DNA from: Verrucomicrobiota bacterium
Lineage (GTDB): Bacteria; Verrucomicrobiota; Verrucomicrobiia; Opitutales; Opitutaceae
DNA: 64,000 nucleotides
Direction of reading: 5' to 3'
NCBI GenBank assembly: GCA_023457715.1
Contig: JAEWKR010000092.1
Coordinates: forward strand, 12,067 to 76,066
Shown here in pieces: positions 1 through 9,004 of the stretch. Position 1 is the stretch's first letter. Every line of letters starts with the position of its first letter. Below the pieces are notes generated by a model. The model was not told where the DNA came from and made no database searches. It saw nothing but the letters and a program-made list of their open reading frames with translations. Both the position numbers and the translations under genes were made by a program.

Positions 1-214
1 CGCCATGAAGTCCGCCAGCGAGGGACTCCGCGACCGCATCTACGGTTCGATTTCCAAGCGCGCCGCCGAGAGCCTCAAGGAGGAACTCGACATGCTCGGG
101 CCGGTGCGCCTCAAGGACGTCGAAACCGCCCAGGATGCGATCATTCAGGTCGTGCGTCGTCTCGAGGAGGAGGGCCAGATCACGCTCGAGACCGAGGAGC
201 AAACCGTCGCCTGA
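1..214 (+). CDS. fliG: Flagellar motor switch protein FliG (3' end only)
   Basis: C-terminal 70 or so residues of the rotor protein FliG, cut by the left window edge. FliG sits on the MS ring at the cytoplasmic face and takes torque from MotA. The visible stretch has the FliG C-terminal pattern LRDRIYGSISKRAAESL followed by LGPVRLKDVETAQ, including the conserved charged residues of the torque helix. The first in-frame Met (base 5) is internal, not a start. The stop TGA (212-214) is 2 bases before the GTG of fliH, so the gene is the upstream member of the fliG-H-I-J operon. Confidence 0.95.
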   Translation, partial: AMKSASEGLRDRIYGSISKRAAESLKEELDMLGPVRLKDVETAQDAIIQVVRRLEEEGQITLETEEQTVA

Positions 215-216
215 CC

Positions 217-801
217 GTGGCCTTCGCGAAACTCATTCCGTTCGACCGTCCGCTGACGGGCGCGGCGATTCCCGGTCAGATGGGCCGCTTTCTCTCGGAA
301 AGCGAACTCTCGGCGCGGGATGAGGCCAACTATGCCCGCGGGGTCGACGCCGCGCGGGCGCTCGCAGATCAGGAAATGGTGGAGTTTCGCGCCGACATCC
401 AGCGGCTGAGCGAGGGCGTGCTCGGCCGGCTGAACCTCGTCGAGCCCGCGCTGCTCGACCAGTTGCGCGATGCGCTGCCCGGCCTGGCGGTCGAGATCGC
501 GCGCCGCCTGCTCGCCGGCTATGAGCCCCCGGCGGAGGTGGTGGCGAAGATCTGTGAGGAGGCGCTGACCGAGATCTTTCCGGAACGCGAGAACCTGGAA
601 CTCGTGGTCTCGCCGCGGGATGCCGAGCTGCTGGAGCGATTGAATCCGGACTGGCTTCGCCGCTATCCCGGCCTGCGTATCCGTCCCGATCCGGCCCTGA
701 CGCCCGGCGACTGCCAGGTCCGCAGCCGCTTCGGGCTGACCGACGCCCGTCTGGAGACGAAACTTTCCGCCCTCCAAAACAGCCTGGGACATTCCTCGTG
801 A
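217..801 (+). CDS. fliH: Flagellar assembly protein FliH
   Basis: 194-residue FliH, the stator-like regulator that binds the export ATPase FliI and docks it at the export gate and C ring. Start is GTG at 217, right after the fliG stop. The middle carries a helical segment typical of FliH/YscL, and the C-terminal half (LLDQLRDALPGLAVEIARRLLAGYE, split across residues 85-109) matches the family. The last four bases (798-801, GTGA) are shared with the fliI start. Identification rests on position and moderate sequence resemblance, as FliH is poorly conserved. Confidence 0.85.
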   Translation: MAFAKLIPFDRPLTGAAIPGQMGRFLSESELSARDEANYARGVDAARALADQEMVEFRADIQRLSEGVLGRLNLVEPALLDQLRDALPGLAVEIARRLLAGYEPPAEVVAKICEEALTEIFPERENLELVVSPRDAELLERLNPDWLRRYPGLRIRPDPALTPGDCQVRSRFGLTDARLETKLSALQNSLGHSS

Positions 802-2120
802 GCTCCGCGGTCGCACCTCTCATCGATGTTCTTCGGACGCAGATCCGTCATCTGCCGCCCGTGCAGCGGGTCGGGACCGTGACGGGGGTGGCGGGGTTGA
901 TCATCGAGTCGGACGGGCCGAACGTGGGACTGGGCGACCTCTGCCTGGTGCGTTCGTCGCGCGATGCCTTCAATGTGCAGGCCGAAGTGGTGGGCTTCCG
1001 CGAGCATCGCGTGCTGCTGATGCCGCTGGGCGACACGACGGGCCTGCACGTGGGCTGCGAAGTCGCGGCCTTTGACCGGCCGCCGCTGCCGCGCACCGGG
1101 CCGGAGATGCTGGGTCGCGTGCTGGATGCGCTCGGCCGGCCTTTTGACGGGCTGGGGCTCCTTCCGGTCGAACGCTCCGCCGTCGCCAGCACCGAGCCGC
1201 CGCACCCGTTGCGCCGCCAGCGCATCAAGCATGCGTTTGTCACGGGCGTTCGCGCGGTGGATGCGTTCACCCCGTTTGGACGCGGCCAGCGCCTCGGGCT
1301 CTTCGCCGGTTCCGGCGTCGGCAAATCGACGCTCATGGGCATGATTGCCCGGGCGTCGGAGGCGGATGTCGTGGTGATCGCGCTGGTCGGCGAACGCGGC
1401 CGCGAAGTGCGCGAATTCATCGAGAAGGATCTTGGCCCGGAGGGCATGAAGCGGGCGATCGTGGTGGTGAGCACGTCGGACAAGCCGGCGCCGCTGCGGC
1501 TGCGCGCCGCCTTCACCGCGACGTCGATCGCCGAAGCGTGGCGCGACGCGGGAAAGAACGTCCTCTTGATGATGGACTCGGTCACGCGCTTTGCGATGGC
1601 CCAGCGCGAAATCGGACTGGCGATCGGCGAGCCTCCGGCAACCCGCGGCTACACGCCCTCGGTGTTCGCCATGCTGCCGCGGCTGCTCGAGCGCGCAGGT
1701 TCGGGCGAGCGCGGGGCCATCACCGCCCTCTACACCGTGCTGGTCGAGGGCGACGACATGAACGAGCCGGTGGCCGACGCCGTCCGAGGCATCCTCGACG
1801 GGCACGTGGTGCTTTCCCGGCAGCTGGCGCATTTCAATCACTATCCCGCGATCGACGTCCTCGAGAGCGTGAGCCGCCTGACCCGCGACGTCTGCACGCC
1901 GGACGAGGTCGCCCTCGCCGCGCGGGCCCGCGAGATCCTCGCGCTGTATCGGAAGAACGAGGACCTGATCTCGATCGGCGCCTATCAGAAGGGTGCCAAT
2001 GCGGCGCTCGACCACGCCATCGCGCTGTACGAACCGCTGCGCACTTTCCTGCGACAGAGCACGCACGAGCATTCCGCCCGCGCGCAGACCTTCGCGCAAC
2101 TCAAGCAAATCCTCGGATGA
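798..2120 (+). CDS. fliI: Flagellum-specific export ATPase FliI
   Basis: 440-residue F1-beta-like ATPase that energises unfolding and entry of flagellar export substrates. Walker A is AGSGVGKST (170-178), the catalytic glutamate lies in LVGERGREV (Glu199), the Walker B strand is VLLMMDSVTRF (about 255-265) and the ATPase signature PSVFAMLPRLLERAG follows. Length equals the family norm. Start GTG at 798 overlaps the fliH stop by 4 bp, and the stop overlaps the fliJ ATG by 4 bp (2117-2120), indicating translational coupling. Confidence 0.97.
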   Translation: MSSAVAPLIDVLRTQIRHLPPVQRVGTVTGVAGLIIESDGPNVGLGDLCLVRSSRDAFNVQAEVVGFREHRVLLMPLGDTTGLHVGCEVAAFDRPPLPRTGPEMLGRVLDALGRPFDGLGLLPVERSAVASTEPPHPLRRQRIKHAFVTGVRAVDAFTPFGRGQRLGLFAGSGVGKSTLMGMIARASEADVVVIALVGERGREVREFIEKDLGPEGMKRAIVVVSTSDKPAPLRLRAAFTATSIAEAWRDAGKNVLLMMDSVTRFAMAQREIGLAIGEPPATRGYTPSVFAMLPRLLERAGSGERGAITALYTVLVEGDDMNEPVADAVRGILDGHVVLSRQLAHFNHYPAIDVLESVSRLTRDVCTPDEVALAARAREILALYRKNEDLISIGAYQKGANAALDHAIALYEPLRTFLRQSTHEHSARAQTFAQLKQILG

Positions 2121-2572
2121 AACGGTTCCGCTTCCCCCTCCGTCCGGTAGCCATTCTTCGCGCCCACCAGGAACTGCGGGCGCGGGAGGCCTTTGCCCAC
2201 GCGGTGCAGGCCTTTGTGCGGGCCGAGCAGGAGGCCGCGGCGGCACGCCAGCGGGTCGTGGAAATGGAGCGGGCGCTCACCGACGCCCGCGGCCAGCGCT
2301 TCTCCGCTGCGGCCGAGGTGAACAATCTGCTCGCTTACCGGCAGGAGTGCGCCGTCGCCGTCGAGGCCGAGAAGGCGGTGCTGGCCGCCCAGGAGGCGAT
2401 GAACACGCGCCGGGCCGAGTACATCGAGGCCCATCGGCGGCTCGAAGTGGTCCACCGGCTCGAGGAGAAGGCCCGCCACGTGCACCGCCACGAAACGATG
2501 CGCGAGGAGCAGGCGGAGTTCGACGATTACGCCGGCCGCCGCTTCAGCGCCCGCGCCGTGTCCACCTCATGA
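2117..2572 (+). CDS. fliJ: Flagellar export chaperone FliJ
   Basis: 151-residue, nearly all-helical protein starting MKRFRFPLRPVAILRAHQE, the usual FliJ opening (FxFxLxxVxxxRxxxE). The rest is charged heptad-like coiled coil rich in Glu, Arg and Ala. FliJ is the stalk-like partner of FliI that links the ATPase ring to FlhA. ATG at 2117 overlaps the fliI stop, and its stop (2570-2572) overlaps the start of the next gene. Position directly after fliI makes the call firm. Confidence 0.9.
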   Translation: MKRFRFPLRPVAILRAHQELRAREAFAHAVQAFVRAEQEAAAARQRVVEMERALTDARGQRFSAAAEVNNLLAYRQECAVAVEAEKAVLAAQEAMNTRRAEYIEAHRRLEVVHRLEEKARHVHRHETMREEQAEFDDYAGRRFSARAVSTS

Positions 2573-3180
2573 TGGCCAAACTTTCCAGTCCGCTGCTGAC
2601 CGGGGTCCTCGGTTTTCTGTTGAGCGTCGCCGTCGGCGTTGCCGTGACCTGGCGCGCCGCCACCGCGCTGGTCGACCGCGCAATCCACGCCCGCGCCCAC
2701 GTGGAGCCGACGGAGCAGAAGAAGAAGGGCTGGGACTTCTGGACCATCGAGATCGAGAACCTCTCGAGCGAATTGAAGGAGGACCGCGACCGGATGAAGA
2801 AGCGGCTGGAGGAGCTGGACCAACGCGAGGCGCGGATCGCCGCGACCGAGAAGGAACTCGCGAAGGCCCGCGCGGATGTCGCCGCCCTCCGCAAGGACAT
2901 CTCGGACCGCATCGTGGAGATGTCCTCGGACGAGGCCGTGAATCTGAGGAAACTGTCCCAGACCTACGCCAACCTCACGCCCAGAGCCGTGGTGGCCATC
3001 ATCCGCGAAATGGATGACGGGACGGCGGTGAAGATTCTCGCGCTGATGAAGCCCGAGGTGGTTGGACCGATTTTTGAAGAAATGAGCAAGACCGCGGGCA
3101 CCGACGGCCCGTTGGCCCGCCGGGCGGCGGTTCTGTCCGAAAAGATGCGCATGCTGAAGGCGGCCAAGCCGTCGCCCTGA
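2569..3180 (+). CDS. MotE-like protein (MgtE N-terminal domain, flagellar operon)
   Basis: 203 residues: one N-terminal membrane helix (about 9-30), a charged coiled coil (about 55-110), then an MgtE intracellular N-domain-like segment (about 120-195) with LTPRAVVAIIREMDDGTAVKIL and MKPEVVGPIFEEM. This architecture matches MotE/FliJ-linked proteins that act as chaperone or scaffold for the stator in other bacteria. Two adjacent ATG codons (2569 and 2572) are possible starts; both overlap the fliJ stop. Function is inferred from architecture and position between fliJ and fliK. Confidence 0.8.
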   Translation: MMAKLSSPLLTGVLGFLLSVAVGVAVTWRAATALVDRAIHARAHVEPTEQKKKGWDFWTIEIENLSSELKEDRDRMKKRLEELDQREARIAATEKELAKARADVAALRKDISDRIVEMSSDEAVNLRKLSQTYANLTPRAVVAIIREMDDGTAVKILALMKPEVVGPIFEEMSKTAGTDGPLARRAAVLSEKMRMLKAAKPSP

Positions 3181-3257
3181 ATCTTTCCAATCATAGCGTC
3201 CGCCAGGGATTGGCGGGCGTCGGCGCCACGGAGGGGCGACCAGCGACCGCGGCAATC

Positions 3258-5849
3258 ATGACTTTCTCCTTCCCCTCCCTCCCTTTCGATCCTCTTACCG
3301 CCTCCAGCACGCCGGGCGTTTCCGGTAGCCCGGCCACGCCGGTGGGAGTCGCGACCGGTGACGCCTTTGATACCCTGTTGGGCACGCTGGTTTCCGCCGG
3401 GACGCCGACCGAAGTCTCGACCGGGACGCCGCCGGCGGCTGGATTCCGGCCCGCCGAAGTGTCCAATCCGATGACGGCATCCGGGGCGCTGGTTCCGCCC
3501 GTGCTGACGGACAGTGTCGCTGCCTCGGCGGCAGGGCAGGGGAGCGACCGGTCGGACGATGACGCCGTTTCCGCGGATGCCGGCCAGGCGAAGGGCGAGT
3601 CGGGGGCTGAGCACCGGCACCCGTTCCCAGCGCGGCCGACGGCCGCAGACCCGGTGTCGCCGATGACGTCCCCCTCCGTACCGGCCGAGGCCCGCGTCGG
3701 GCAGGATGTCGGACATCTTCCCACGAGTGGAAATGCGGGCACAGCCGTGGATGCGTCCGGCGCCGTTGCCTCGCACGCCCGGATCCAGGGGACGGGGGAA
3801 CGCGCGGGTACGAGCCGGACTGCGAGTGCGCTTTCACCTGTAACACCGGCTCCAGCCGCTAACGGTGGCGCCCCAAACCGCAGCGTCGCGGTCGAACCTT
3901 CGTCCGCGCCATCCGGGCCGTCGGCATCAGAGGCAAAGAAGCGCTCCGTGACCGTGCGCGAGGAGCCCACGACCCGGACCCGCCACAGCGAGACCCTCGC
4001 TTCGGACGCGGCCGCGCTGGCGGGTCTGCTCGTGCCGGCATCCCTGCCGGTCGTACCGGTTGAGCCTCCGGCCCAGGGCGCTGAGGGGGAGATCGGGCGC
4101 GAGGGCGCCGTGGGCGAGAATCTTCCGTCAAGCGCACCGAAGGCACCGCCTCCCTTCGCAGGAACGACTCCGGTGACGGAACCTGCCCCTGCGGTGGCGG
4201 AGGGTGCTCCCGACGCCCGGATGCGGGAGGCGCACGCCGGGCTCGCCGCCGCGCGAGGCTCGTCTGTCGCGCCGGCGGAACGTGCGGGTTCGGCCCCGTC
4301 CGCCGCGATGAGCGAAGCGGTGGGGGCCGCCGCACCCGCCACGGCCCGGTCGTCGAAACCCAATTCCCTCCTGGCCCGTCCCGAGCGGGGTGAGTCGGAA
4401 GCGACCCCCGCGACCGCCGCCTGGTCACCGCGTGCCCCGCAAGGGACCGCAACGCCGGGGGCCCCGACGACCAGCGATCCCGTCGCGACGGTGGCGCCTG
4501 GTCGCGGCCTGCCGACGCTGTTGCCGCACCGCGCCCCGATGTCCGCGCAGTCCGGTCTGACCGGTGCCAGCGAGAAGCCCGCGACTTCTGAGCCAACCGG
4601 CGATCTGACCACCGAAGCTCAGGCCCACGGGCCCATGGCGAGCGTGACTGCCGCGCAGCCCGGCTCTGCGCCGAGGATGGCGATCGAGGGTCTGCGGGTC
4701 GTCGTTCGTGACGCCCGAAGCGCGTCATCGGCAGCCGACTCCCCTGCGGATGAGCGTCCGATGGCCGAAACCTTCCGCGCAACGCCAGCGGCGCGCGGGG
4801 CGTCCTGGACGATGACTCCCTCGTCCGGTGCGGGTGACGTTGGCGCCACGCGCAGCGCGCAGACCGGAATCGGAATCACGGACGCGCGGTCGTTCCGATC
4901 GACCCCCGAACTTCCGGTCGCTGCCACGGCAGTGCCGCAGCCGCAGCCGCAGCCGTTGCCGGTTGCGGGGAATATGCGCCAGGGCGGAACGACGCCGGCC
5001 GGGTTCGCGGCCCTCGATGCCCAGGCATTGCCGGCGCTCGCGCACGACGGGGAAGCGGTTCTCGACGGCAGCGGCGTGAGGGGCCGCGAGCAGGGTCGCG
5101 GCGCATCGGTTCAGCCGGCGGTTTCGCAGGCGCCCGAGCTGAGGGAAAATTTTGCCTCTGCCCGATCGCTGCCGCGGGTGTCCCCGCACGCACCCAGGAG
5201 CCTGGCGATCAAACCGTCCGTAGTCGCCGAGGGCGAGGTAGTTACGAAGGCATCCGCCGCGCTTGGCATCGACAGTGCTAAAGCACAGCCTGCCATGTCA
5301 TCCCTGTTCCCTGAAACCCTGTCGCCCCTCGAGGTGGCTCCGGCCGACGCCGGGATGGTTTCACGCCACGGCGCAACGGAGCGTACGACTCCGGCGGCTA
5401 CGGCGGAACGCGCGGTGGAAGCCGTGTTGGCAGCCTCCGAACGGGCCGGTGCGGGGGAACGCAGCAGCGTGACGCTCCAGTTTGATCTGCACGGAAATCC
5501 GCTGGATGTCCGCGTCGTCATGCGGGGCGGGGAAGTTCAGACCACCTTCAACACGGCCTCCCCCGAGCTGCGCGCTGCGCTCCAGGCGGAGTGGGCCGCG
5601 GTGTCGGAGTCGCTGCCGGCCGAGCGCGCCCACGTTTTTACCACGCCCGTCTTCAGTGCGAATGACTCGAACCCGGCCGCGTCCGGCGGGGGCGACCCGG
5701 GCGCCCGCCAGCGTCCGTTCGAAGCGCCGCCGGAACGGGCCGCTTCCGTGCCCGCCCCGCGTCCGGTCGCGGAAACGACGGCTGAAACCCTCCCCGCACG
5801 GCTGGCGGCGCGTACGCCCACCGCGCACCACCTGCACACGCTCGCCTGA
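3258..5849 (+). CDS. fliK: Flagellar hook-length control protein FliK (long form)
   Basis: 863 residues, about twice the length of enteric FliK. The first 700 residues are low-complexity Ala/Pro/Thr/Ser/Gly sequence, as expected of the secreted ruler. The conserved C-terminal Flg_hook domain is visible near the end: TLQFDLHGNPLDVRVVMR, then ELRAALQAEWAAVSESLP, which pairs with FlhB to switch export specificity. I chose ATG 3258; an in-frame TTG at 3210 would add 16 residues but has a poor context. The gene sits between the motE-like gene and flgD, the usual fliK place. Confidence 0.88.
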   Translation: MTFSFPSLPFDPLTASSTPGVSGSPATPVGVATGDAFDTLLGTLVSAGTPTEVSTGTPPAAGFRPAEVSNPMTASGALVPPVLTDSVAASAAGQGSDRSDDDAVSADAGQAKGESGAEHRHPFPARPTAADPVSPMTSPSVPAEARVGQDVGHLPTSGNAGTAVDASGAVASHARIQGTGERAGTSRTASALSPVTPAPAANGGAPNRSVAVEPSSAPSGPSASEAKKRSVTVREEPTTRTRHSETLASDAAALAGLLVPASLPVVPVEPPAQGAEGEIGREGAVGENLPSSAPKAPPPFAGTTPVTEPAPAVAEGAPDARMREAHAGLAAARGSSVAPAERAGSAPSAAMSEAVGAAAPATARSSKPNSLLARPERGESEATPATAAWSPRAPQGTATPGAPTTSDPVATVAPGRGLPTLLPHRAPMSAQSGLTGASEKPATSEPTGDLTTEAQAHGPMASVTAAQPGSAPRMAIEGLRVVVRDARSASSAADSPADERPMAETFRATPAARGASWTMTPSSGAGDVGATRSAQTGIGITDARSFRSTPELPVAATAVPQPQPQPLPVAGNMRQGGTTPAGFAALDAQALPALAHDGEAVLDGSGVRGREQGRGASVQPAVSQAPELRENFASARSLPRVSPHAPRSLAIKPSVVAEGEVVTKASAALGIDSAKAQPAMSSLFPETLSPLEVAPADAGMVSRHGATERTTPAATAERAVEAVLAASERAGAGERSSVTLQFDLHGNPLDVRVVMRGGEVQTTFNTASPELRAALQAEWAAVSESLPAERAHVFTTPVFSANDSNPAASGGGDPGARQRPFEAPPERAASVPAPRPVAETTAETLPARLAARTPTAHHLHTLA

Positions 5850-5850
5850 T

Positions 5851-6297
5851 ATGAACGTTACCTCCGCCACGACTGCGACGTATCCGAACGCCGCCAGTAC
5901 CGCGCCCGCGGCCAAGAAAACGCTGGGGCAGGACGACTTTCTCAAGCTGCTCGCCCAGCAGTTCCAGTCGCAGGATCCGATGAAGCCGATGGAGGATACC
6001 TCGTTCATCGCCCAAATGGCGCAGTTCACGTCGCTGCAGCAGTCGAGCTCGATGTCGCGTGACATGGCCGACCTGCGCGCGCAGCAGCAGCTGGTCACGG
6101 CAAACTCTTATCTCGGTCACTCGGTCAGCGTATCGGTGAACGGGGAAATAATTTCCGGCGAAGTCGCCGGAGTGGAGATCAAGGATGGCACTCCGCGTCT
6201 GGTCATTGGTGAGTCTACTTATCCGGTTTCGTCGGTGGTGCTCGTGAAGCCCGCCCCGGTCGGTACGTCCACCCCAACTACAACCACGAATCCTTAA
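5851..6297 (+). CDS. flgD: Flagellar hook capping protein FlgD (short form)
   Basis: 148 residues. The FlgD N-terminal motif is clear: LGQDDFLKLLAQQFQSQDPM (about 26-45), then FIAQMAQFTSLQQ. The C-terminal part VNGEIISGEVAGVEIKDGTPRLVIG resembles the Tudor-like segment, but the FnIII-like insert of enteric FlgD (about 230 residues) is absent, as in Bacillus-type FlgD. It caps the growing hook and is discarded after assembly. It starts one base after the fliK stop. Confidence 0.92.
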   Translation: MNVTSATTATYPNAASTAPAAKKTLGQDDFLKLLAQQFQSQDPMKPMEDTSFIAQMAQFTSLQQSSSMSRDMADLRAQQQLVTANSYLGHSVSVSVNGEIISGEVAGVEIKDGTPRLVIGESTYPVSSVVLVKPAPVGTSTPTTTTNP

Positions 6298-6309
6298 CCT
6301 GCATCAATC

Positions 6310-7116
6310 ATGGCACTCCTCGGTACTCTCACCTCCGGCGTCAGCGCACTTAAAACCTTCGGCAAGAGCCTGGAGGTGATCGGCAACAACATCGCCAACG
6401 TCAACACGACCGGCTACAAGAGCTCGACCACGAGCTTCGCCGACACCCTCGGCAGCACGCTGCGTTCCGCCTCGCCGACCGAGTCCGGCCTGCAGGTCGG
6501 CACCGGCGTGCGGATTGGCACGATCAGCACGAATTTCCGCCAGGGCTCCCTGACCAGCACGGGCAACGCGACGGACCTGGCCGTATCCGGTTCGGGGTAC
6601 TTCCTCGTCCGCGACAGTGCCGGCGCCACGTACGCCACGCGCGACGGCGCCTTCCACTTCGACACCAATGGCAACCTGCTGAACGCGCAGAACCTCTCGG
6701 TGCTCGCCTCCGACGGCACCACGCCGATCACCGCCGCCGGCTACGCCACCGCCGCCTCCGTGAGCATCTCGTCGGATGGCACGATCACGACCTTCGCGGC
6801 CGACGGCACGCCCTCGGTGACCACCAATCAGATCGGTCTGCTCAAGATCTCCGACGAGTCGAAGCTGATGCGTTCCGGCTCCAACCTTTATGACTTCACC
6901 GCCACCGGCGTCGACATGACGACGGACGTCGGAACGCCCGGCTCGGCCGCCCTGGGGCTTGGTCGCATCCACTCCGGCGAACTGGAAGGATCGAACGTCG
7001 ATCTCACCGAGCAGTTCTCGGACCTCATCACCTCCCAGCGCAGCTTCCAGGCAGCCTCCCGTCTGATCACGGTCTCCGACAACGTGCTCGAGGACGTGGT
7101 GAACCTGAAGCGGTAA
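6310..7116 (+). CDS. flgE: Flagellar hook protein FlgE, short form
   Basis: 268-residue axial protein. The N-terminus has the hook/rod signature VIGNNIANVNTTGYKSSTTSFADTL and the C-terminus has LEGSNVDLTEQFSDLITSQRSFQAASRLI. The FADTL segment and the place just after flgD and fliK favour FlgE. Enteric FlgE is about 400 residues; this one lacks most of the surface-exposed D2-type insert and is close in size to FlgG. It would form the flexible hook. No other hook gene occurs in the window. It could also be a rod-type homologue, but flgF and flgG are separately present. Confidence 0.85.
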   Translation: MALLGTLTSGVSALKTFGKSLEVIGNNIANVNTTGYKSSTTSFADTLGSTLRSASPTESGLQVGTGVRIGTISTNFRQGSLTSTGNATDLAVSGSGYFLVRDSAGATYATRDGAFHFDTNGNLLNAQNLSVLASDGTTPITAAGYATAASVSISSDGTITTFAADGTPSVTTNQIGLLKISDESKLMRSGSNLYDFTATGVDMTTDVGTPGSAALGLGRIHSGELEGSNVDLTEQFSDLITSQRSFQAASRLITVSDNVLEDVVNLKR

Positions 7117-7125
7117 ACCCGCTTT

Positions 7126-7192
7126 GAGACGAGAGTCTGGAGTCGAGAGCTCGACCTAACACCCGCTGGTTCCTGCTCCAGGCTCTTATCTC
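7126..7192. repeat. Imperfect palindrome of 7-bp units between flgE and fliL
   Basis: The flgE-fliL gap holds a purine-rich arm (7126-7142, continuing to 7154 in units close to GAGTCGA) and a complementary pyrimidine arm (7176-7192). Read as RNA, 16 of 17 positions can pair if two G-U pairs are counted. Arm units repeat roughly every 7 bases. It lies inside a long run of same-strand flagellar genes, so it would be co-transcribed. Confidence 0.6.
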
Positions 7193-7214
7193 CCAGCTAC
7201 CGACTCGCCCGACC

Positions 7215-7817
7215 ATGCCCCCTCCTCCGAAGACTGAAGCTCCTCCCGCGAATGCGCCGACGGCCAAGACGGCCCCGACGCCTCCCCCGGTGGAGCCGGT
7301 GACCACGGCGGCCGTGGCTGCCGCGGCCGGTCCGAAGGGGATCATGGCCCTGCTGCCCGCGCTCCTCGCCGTGGTGGTGGCGCCGGCCGCCACCTGGGCG
7401 ACCGCGGAGTTCGTCATCCTGCCCCGGCTGGAGAAGAAACTCGCGCTCCCGGCCGCGGCCGCCCTGACGGACGCCGCGCCGCAGGACGACGCGAAGGGGA
7501 AGGCGAAGCCGACCACGTACGAGTTCAACAATGTGGTGGTGAATCTCGCCGGCACCATGGGCACGCGGTACCTCAAGACCAGCTTCCACGTCGTGGGGGA
7601 CGCGAAAGGCGCCACCGACGTGAAGAAGGTTTTCGAGGACAACCACACCAAGCTCTACGACACGACGCTGAACGTGCTCTCGTCGCTCACGCTCGCCGAT
7701 CTCGAGGAGGCCGGCGCGAAGAATGTGATCCGCGAGAAGCTCGTCACGTCCTACAACCAGGCCCTCGGCAAACGCGTCGCCGAGCAGGTGTATTTCTCGG
7801 ACTTCGTCGTCCAGTGA
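7215..7817 (+). CDS. fliL: Flagellar basal body-associated protein FliL
   Basis: 200 residues: Pro/Ala-rich cytoplasmic N-terminus (1-40), one membrane helix (about 43-66, ALLPALLAVVVAPAATWA), then a periplasmic domain with the FliL-like pattern YEFNNVVVNLAGTMGTRYLKTSFHV and a C-terminal YNQALGKRVAEQVYFSDFVVQ, typical of the FliL end. FliL rings surround the MotAB stator and support torque. Directly upstream of fliM, its usual place. ATG at 7215 follows the palindromic repeat. Confidence 0.9.
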   Translation: MPPPPKTEAPPANAPTAKTAPTPPPVEPVTTAAVAAAAGPKGIMALLPALLAVVVAPAATWATAEFVILPRLEKKLALPAAAALTDAAPQDDAKGKAKPTTYEFNNVVVNLAGTMGTRYLKTSFHVVGDAKGATDVKKVFEDNHTKLYDTTLNVLSSLTLADLEEAGAKNVIREKLVTSYNQALGKRVAEQVYFSDFVVQ

Positions 7818-7834
7818 ACGTCATGAAGCGCCGA

Positions 7835-7921
7835 GACCAGGGACGAGGGACCAGCGACCAGGGACTCCGAACCGGAGGCCCCATGGGCCGGTCCCTCGTC
7901 CCTGGTCCCTCGTCTTTCGTC
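7835..7921. repeat. Heptamer palindrome (unit near ACCAGGG) between fliL and fliM
   Basis: Arm 1 is four or five tandem units near ACCAGGG (about 7836-7867). Arm 2 is six units near GGTCCCT/CGTCCCT (about 7890-7931). An 18-bp stretch is a perfect inverted repeat: 7835-7852 against 7890-7907. Transcribed RNA would form a long GC-rich hairpin between fliL and fliM; no T-run follows. Confidence 0.8.
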
Positions 7922-7939
7922 CCGAGTCCCTTCTGAGTC

Positions 7940-9004
7940 ATGGCTGACGACCCGCAAAAAGCGCAGAGCGACTTTCTCGATCAAGCCGAGATCGACAAGA
8001 TTCTCGCGCAGCAGGCCGCCGAGATCCAGGCCGCCACCGCCAAGGCAGGCGGCGGGATGAGTTTCACGCCGCTGGCGGAAGGAACCTCGCCGAAGGTCGA
8101 ACCCTACGATTTCCGGAATCCGGCGTTTCTGTCGGAGGCCGAACTGCGCCGGCTGCGCCTGCTGCATGAGGATTTCATCCGGTACCTGAGCGCGCGCTTG
8201 TCGCTCTACCTGCGGATGGAGTTCGGACTGAAGATGGCGAAGCTGACCACGGTGACGTATTCGAAGTTCACCGACTCGCTGCCGAATCCGACCCACCTGA
8301 GCTTGTTCAAGGTCGACCCGATGGTCGGCGTCGGGATCCTGGACATCAACCCGCGGCTGGCCCTGACCATCGCGGACCGGCTGCTCGGCGGCCGCGGCCA
8401 TTCGGTCAAGGCCGAGCGTTATCTGACTGAAATCGAGGTCGCCCTGATCGAGGATGTGATCCTGATCATGCTCGAGGAGTGGTGCGGCCAGTGGAAGGCG
8501 GAGCAGGAGCTGCATCCCGCGATCATCGGCCACGAAAACAACGGCCGTTTCCTCCAGACCTCCCCGCGCGACGCGATCATGCTGGCGCTCGCGCTGGAAT
8601 GTAATTTTGGGGACTGCTCCGAGCAGATCCAGATCGGCGTGCCCTACTACACCATTGAACCGGTGGTGAAGCGCATGCAGGCCAAGCGGCAGAAGGACAG
8701 CGCGGTGACGGCGACCCAGCGGCGGGCGGAGTGGCACCCGGCCTACGAAGGCGTGCTGGTGCCGATCCGCGCGGAGTGGCAGGCGCTCGAGCTGACCCTG
8801 CGCGAAGTGGCGAGCCTGCGCGTGGGCGACGTCATCGAAATGCGCCCCGAGATCTGCGGTGAGACGCGGATCGTGCTCAACGACACGGCGAAATTTATCG
8901 GCGCGGTCGGTCTCGATACCGACCGGGTCGCGGTTCAGATCACCCGTAAACTTCCCCCGGTGGAATCCCTCCATGTCAAATCTGACGGACGAAAAGTCTC
9001 TTGA
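7940..9004 (+). CDS. fliM: Flagellar motor switch protein FliM
   Basis: 354 residues. The N-terminal CheY-P binding peptide is present as FLDQAEIDKILAQQ (about 13-26). The central CheC-like domain includes DPMVGVGILDINPRLALTIADRLLGG, and the C-terminal SpoA domain includes LREVASLRVGDVIEM. FliM forms the middle of the C ring and controls rotation sense. Preceded by a repeat rather than a clear ribosome-binding site. The 3' end overlaps fliN by 32 bp. Confidence 0.96.
   Translation: MADDPQKAQSDFLDQAEIDKILAQQAAEIQAATAKAGGGMSFTPLAEGTSPKVEPYDFRNPAFLSEAELRRLRLLHEDFIRYLSARLSLYLRMEFGLKMAKLTTVTYSKFTDSLPNPTHLSLFKVDPMVGVGILDINPRLALTIADRLLGGRGHSVKAERYLTEIEVALIEDVILIMLEEWCGQWKAEQELHPAIIGHENNGRFLQTSPRDAIMLALALECNFGDCSEQIQIGVPYYTIEPVVKRMQAKRQKDSAVTATQRRAEWHPAYEGVLVPIRAEWQALELTLREVASLRVGDVIEMRPEICGETRIVLNDTAKFIGAVGLDTDRVAVQITRKLPPVESLHVKSDGRKVS

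Noticed and set aside
3210..3257. TTG start for fliK
   Set aside because: Adds 16 residues without support; ATG 3258 begins a plausible secreted N-terminus.
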